8,430 nucleotides of DNA from Gammaproteobacteria bacterium. Its GTDB lineage: Bacteria; Pseudomonadota; Gammaproteobacteria; Granulosicoccales; Granulosicoccaceae. Position numbers and translations under genes: made by a program. Under the pieces are notes generated by a model that saw nothing but the letters and a program-made list of their open reading frames with translations, was not told the DNA's origin and did not search any database. Below, piece after piece: positions 6,326 through 8,430 of the stretch; the stretch's first letter is position 1; each line of letters opens with the position of its first letter. Where the stretch lies: the NCBI GenBank assembly GCA_003511825.1, contig DOIU01000271.1, forward strand, positions 1 to 8,430. Reading direction: 5' to 3'.

Positions 6326-7078
6326 GTGATTGATTTCTTCTCCAAAAATCCAAACACGCGACGCAAAAAGCTGCTTCGAACCACGCCACCCGGCCCTCTG
6401 CGAGATTTCCTCGCAGAGCCGTTTCCGGAAAAAGACACCTCACTGGCTGATGCGCCGATTCTCGCGCTGGACTTTGAAACCACAGGCTTGGACCCCAAGC
6501 AAGACCACATCCTCAGCATTGGGTTTGTCAAAATTGATCGCATGGGCATTCAGCTTGGCAGTGCGCGCCACGCCATTGTCCAGAGTGCACCTGATCTCAA
6601 GCCCGATAATGTGGTGCTGCACCAAATCACTGACAACGAGAAAAATGCAGGCATCTCGCTGGAAGCAGCGATGGAGATGCTGCTGGAAAACCTTCGCGGG
6701 CGAATTCTGTTGGCGCATTTTGCGCACGTTGAAACGCAGTTTTTTTATGAAGCCTGCCGCAACTTGTACGGCAAGGTACCCCTACTTCCCGTCATCGATA
6801 CCCTGGAAATAGCCATTCGCCAACAAATGCATACGCCTGGGCACACCTCGGCGGAGAGTGTTCGGCTATTCAATTTGCGGCGACAATTTGAGCTGCCAGA
6901 GTATGCCGCGCACAATGCACTGCTCGATGCGCTTTCTGCGGCTGAGTTGTTTCTGGCGCTGAGCTACCGGCTTCCCAAAGACCCCAACACCTCACTGCGC
7001 AAGCTATACCGGGAAGCTGCGCGCGCGATCAATCCGGGCGTCAAGCCACAGAGCGATTACCTCTGGCGTTTTACGTAG
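6326..7078 (+). CDS. DnaQ-like DEDDh-type 3'-5' exonuclease
   Basis: This 250-residue protein has the RNase H-fold exonuclease domain found in the proofreading subunit of DNA polymerase III. ExoI is Asp49 and Glu51 in LDFETTGLD. The ExoII position reads LLAHFAHVETQFF, with Glu136 where most relatives have Asp. ExoIII is His196 and Asp201 in HNALLDALSAAELF. An N-terminal PPGPLRDFL (21-29) before the domain is typical of the homologues that sit next to DUF294 genes in pseudomonads, as I recall them. Start is GTG, 15 bases past the upstream stop, so the two genes are probably one operon. The C-terminal tail (about residues 214-250) runs past the usual domain end, and its last 24 codons and stop overlap the phaC gene on the other strand. 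It is probably a metal-dependent nuclease; DNA versus RNA substrate and link to the DUF294 partner are unknown. Confidence 0.88.
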   Translation: MIDFFSKNPNTRRKKLLRTTPPGPLRDFLAEPFPEKDTSLADAPILALDFETTGLDPKQDHILSIGFVKIDRMGIQLGSARHAIVQSAPDLKPDNVVLHQITDNEKNAGISLEAAMEMLLENLRGRILLAHFAHVETQFFYEACRNLYGKVPLLPVIDTLEIAIRQQMHTPGHTSAESVRLFNLRRQFELPEYAAHNALLDALSAAELFLALSYRLPKDPNTSLRKLYREAARAINPGVKPQSDYLWRFT

Positions 7079-8077
7079 AGAGTGTCTGCCAACAAAAATA
7101 CCAATGTGGCCCGCTCTCACACGGTGATGCATGTACTCCGAATGCGGCATCAAGGGCGCCAGGGCCACAGAACTGGATTCAGGCACGATGTGATCATGGT
7201 TTGCAGTGATGTTGAGTACCGGCATACGTAAGTTCTGCAAAGACACCAGGGTGTCACCCAGCTCAAGCTCGCCTTTTATCAAACGGTTCTGTTGATAGAG
7301 CCAGCGAATAAACTGACAAAAAAAGGTCGCCGGCTGGTCCGGTGTATCTGACAACCAACGCTCCATGAGAATAAAATTGTCGAGCAAGTACTGGCTATCG
7401 CCATCTGCAGACTGATACACCAAGTCAATGTACTTGCGCACGCTGTTGGTCAGCGGTTTCAGCCCCTGAAAAACCGTGTGGATATAGCTTCCGGGAATAT
7501 TCCCCATCACTTGCACAACCGCGTCTACATCAATGTGTTGCACCCAATTGCTGAGCAGGGAATCTGGTGTTTTAAAATCAACCGGGGTCACCATGCACAC
7601 CAGCGCGTTCACCTTTTGCGGGTTCAGCGCGGCGTAGCACACCGCAAGCGTGCCGCCCTGGCAGACGCCTAACAGATTGAGACTGTCACGCTCACTGCAG
7701 GTCCGCACCACATCCACGCAACTATCGATATAACGGCAGACGTAGTCCTCCATCGACAACGCGTGATCATCAGCATCGGGGTAACCCCAATCGACCAAAT
7801 AGACGTCCTCACCCTCTTCTTGCAGGCGCCGGATCATGGAACGGTCTTCTTGCAAATCCAAAATCCAAGGGCGATTGATGAGTGCATACACCACCAATAA
7901 GGGTGGTCGCCCCGAGGGTTCGCGATCTGGCAGAGGGCGGTATCGATACAATCGGACCTTATCCACTTGATGAATAAGGTCTCGCGGGGTCGCGCCGCAA
8001 TGCGCCTGCTGGTAACAACGCAATGCGTCAGACAATTTATCAAGGCCGTGTTGAAAGCGCGTTGAATCGTCACTCAT
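7004..8077 (-). CDS. phaC: Class III poly(3-hydroxyalkanoate) synthase, PhaC subunit
   Basis: This is the catalytic subunit that polymerises (R)-3-hydroxyacyl-CoA, mostly 3-hydroxybutyryl-CoA, onto carbon-storage granules. The 357 residues match class III PhaC (about 355 in Allochromatium vinosum) and are far shorter than class I/II (about 560). Characteristic stretches include VYALINRPWILDLQEDRS (63-80), DVYLVDWGYPD (91-101) and VTPVDFKTPDSLLSNWVQ (163-180). The catalytic triad is Cys139 in the lipase-like box GVCQGG, Asp295 in NHDHIVP and His324 in AGHIGIF. The ATG shares ATGA with the stop of the upstream phaE-like gene and has no strong ribosome site, so translation is probably coupled. 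The C-terminus runs about ten residues beyond the usual end, into the antisense overlap with the exonuclease gene. No terminator is visible downstream on this strand. Confidence 0.95.
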   Translation of the reverse strand: MSDDSTRFQHGLDKLSDALRCYQQAHCGATPRDLIHQVDKVRLYRYRPLPDREPSGRPPLLVVYALINRPWILDLQEDRSMIRRLQEEGEDVYLVDWGYPDADDHALSMEDYVCRYIDSCVDVVRTCSERDSLNLLGVCQGGTLAVCYAALNPQKVNALVCMVTPVDFKTPDSLLSNWVQHIDVDAVVQVMGNIPGSYIHTVFQGLKPLTNSVRKYIDLVYQSADGDSQYLLDNFILMERWLSDTPDQPATFFCQFIRWLYQQNRLIKGELELGDTLVSLQNLRMPVLNITANHDHIVPESSSVALAPLMPHSEYMHHRVRAGHIGIFVGRHSLRKTPEVIALWLDARIDRARSFPV

Positions 8078-8430
8078 TCGGCACCGTCTGGCCGCCGCGA
8101 GGCAGGGGTCAAATCAAGCATTTCATGGACAGCGATGCCGCATTCAACCAACTTTGCAAACTGCACTGAGTAGGTCGGGCCCAAGGCGAACTGGGCAAAG
8201 TATTGATCAAACTGCGTTATCCACGCATTTAGCCAAGGCCGCAGGCTCCGCTGATTCACCGCTGCCTCAAAAGCATCTTGGGTTGCACTTAAGCTGTAAG
8301 CTGCAATGTCCAAAAACAGCAACTGATGCTCCTTAATGGCTTCAAGATACGCATCGATGCGGCGACGCGCCTCACTGCCAGGGTCTGCCTCCTCTTTACC
8401 CAAGAGCACCATCTCGACCAACTCTCGCGA
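8074..8430 (-). CDS. phaE: PHA synthase subunit PhaE, C-terminal part
   Basis: These are the last 118 codons of a gene that enters from beyond the window end; the frame stays open to base 8430, so the TTG at 8421 is not a real start. The sequence is largely helical, with a tryptophan-containing stretch (LRPWLNAWITQFDQYF) followed by a helix ending VECGIAVHEML. This fits the C-terminal region of class III synthase subunit PhaE, which has no catalytic motif and forms the active complex with PhaC. PhaE is poorly conserved, so the call rests mainly on position: it is directly upstream of phaC, with a 4-base stop/start overlap (TGA 8076-8074 within ATGA). A phasin-like granule protein is the main alternative. 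Confidence 0.72.
   Translation of the reverse strand, partial: SRELVEMVLLGKEEADPGSEARRRIDAYLEAIKEHQLLFLDIAAYSLSATQDAFEAAVNQRSLRPWLNAWITQFDQYFAQFALGPTYSVQFAKLVECGIAVHEMLDLTPASRRPDGAE

Noticed and set aside
6330..6812. A 160-codon plus-strand frame within the exonuclease gene.
   Set aside because: It is a shifted-frame shadow; the other frame carries all the exonuclease motifs.
8154..8336. A 60-codon plus-strand frame opposite the phaE-like gene.
   Set aside because: It is antisense to the phaE frame, with no ribosome site or recognisable features.

Overview
The window looks like chromosomal DNA of a gammaproteobacterium of moderately high GC that stores polyhydroxyalkanoate. The evidence is a class III PHA synthase closely resembling the Allochromatium vinosum type, a cNMP/CBS/DUF294 protein paired with a DEDDh exonuclease (a pairing I recall from pseudomonads and relatives), and a copper amine oxidase cluster organised like E. 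coli fea/tyn. Genus cannot be fixed from the sequence. I see no insertion sequence, phage gene, CRISPR array, tRNA or rRNA.

Region 1 (1-4170, + strand) is an amine-oxidation cluster. It holds the C-terminal two thirds of an AraC/FeaR-like activator (cut by the window start), an AldA-like NAD(P) aldehyde dehydrogenase, and a copper/topaquinone amine oxidase with a possible export signal. A strong GC hairpin at 4149-4170 closes it. The oxidase would turn a primary amine into aldehyde, ammonia and H2O2. The dehydrogenase would oxidise the aldehyde to an acid, and the AraC protein would sense the amine or its product. The logic matches E. coli feaR-feaB-tynA, but the dehydrogenase is of a different subfamily, so the substrate need not be phenylethylamine.

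Region 2 (4171-4456) has no gene. It holds a consensus -10 element with a GC-rich discriminator and an approximately 190-nt leader with a small hairpin.

Region 3 (4457-7078, + strand) is a two-gene unit: a 617-residue cNMP-like/CBS/CBS/DUF294 nucleotidyltransferase-like signalling protein, then a DEDDh-type exonuclease starting with GTG just past the stop of the first gene.

Region 4 (7004-8430, - strand) is the end of a phaE-phaC operon for class III PHA synthase. phaE is cut by the window end and overlaps phaC by 4 bases (ATGA). The 3' end of phaC overlaps the 3' end of the exonuclease gene by 75 bp in antisense orientation.

Most of the content is recognisable. The points most worth a second look are the Thr-to-Glu change beside the topaquinone tyrosine, the AldA-like partner in a fea-like cluster, the degenerate cNMP pocket, and the convergent coding overlap.
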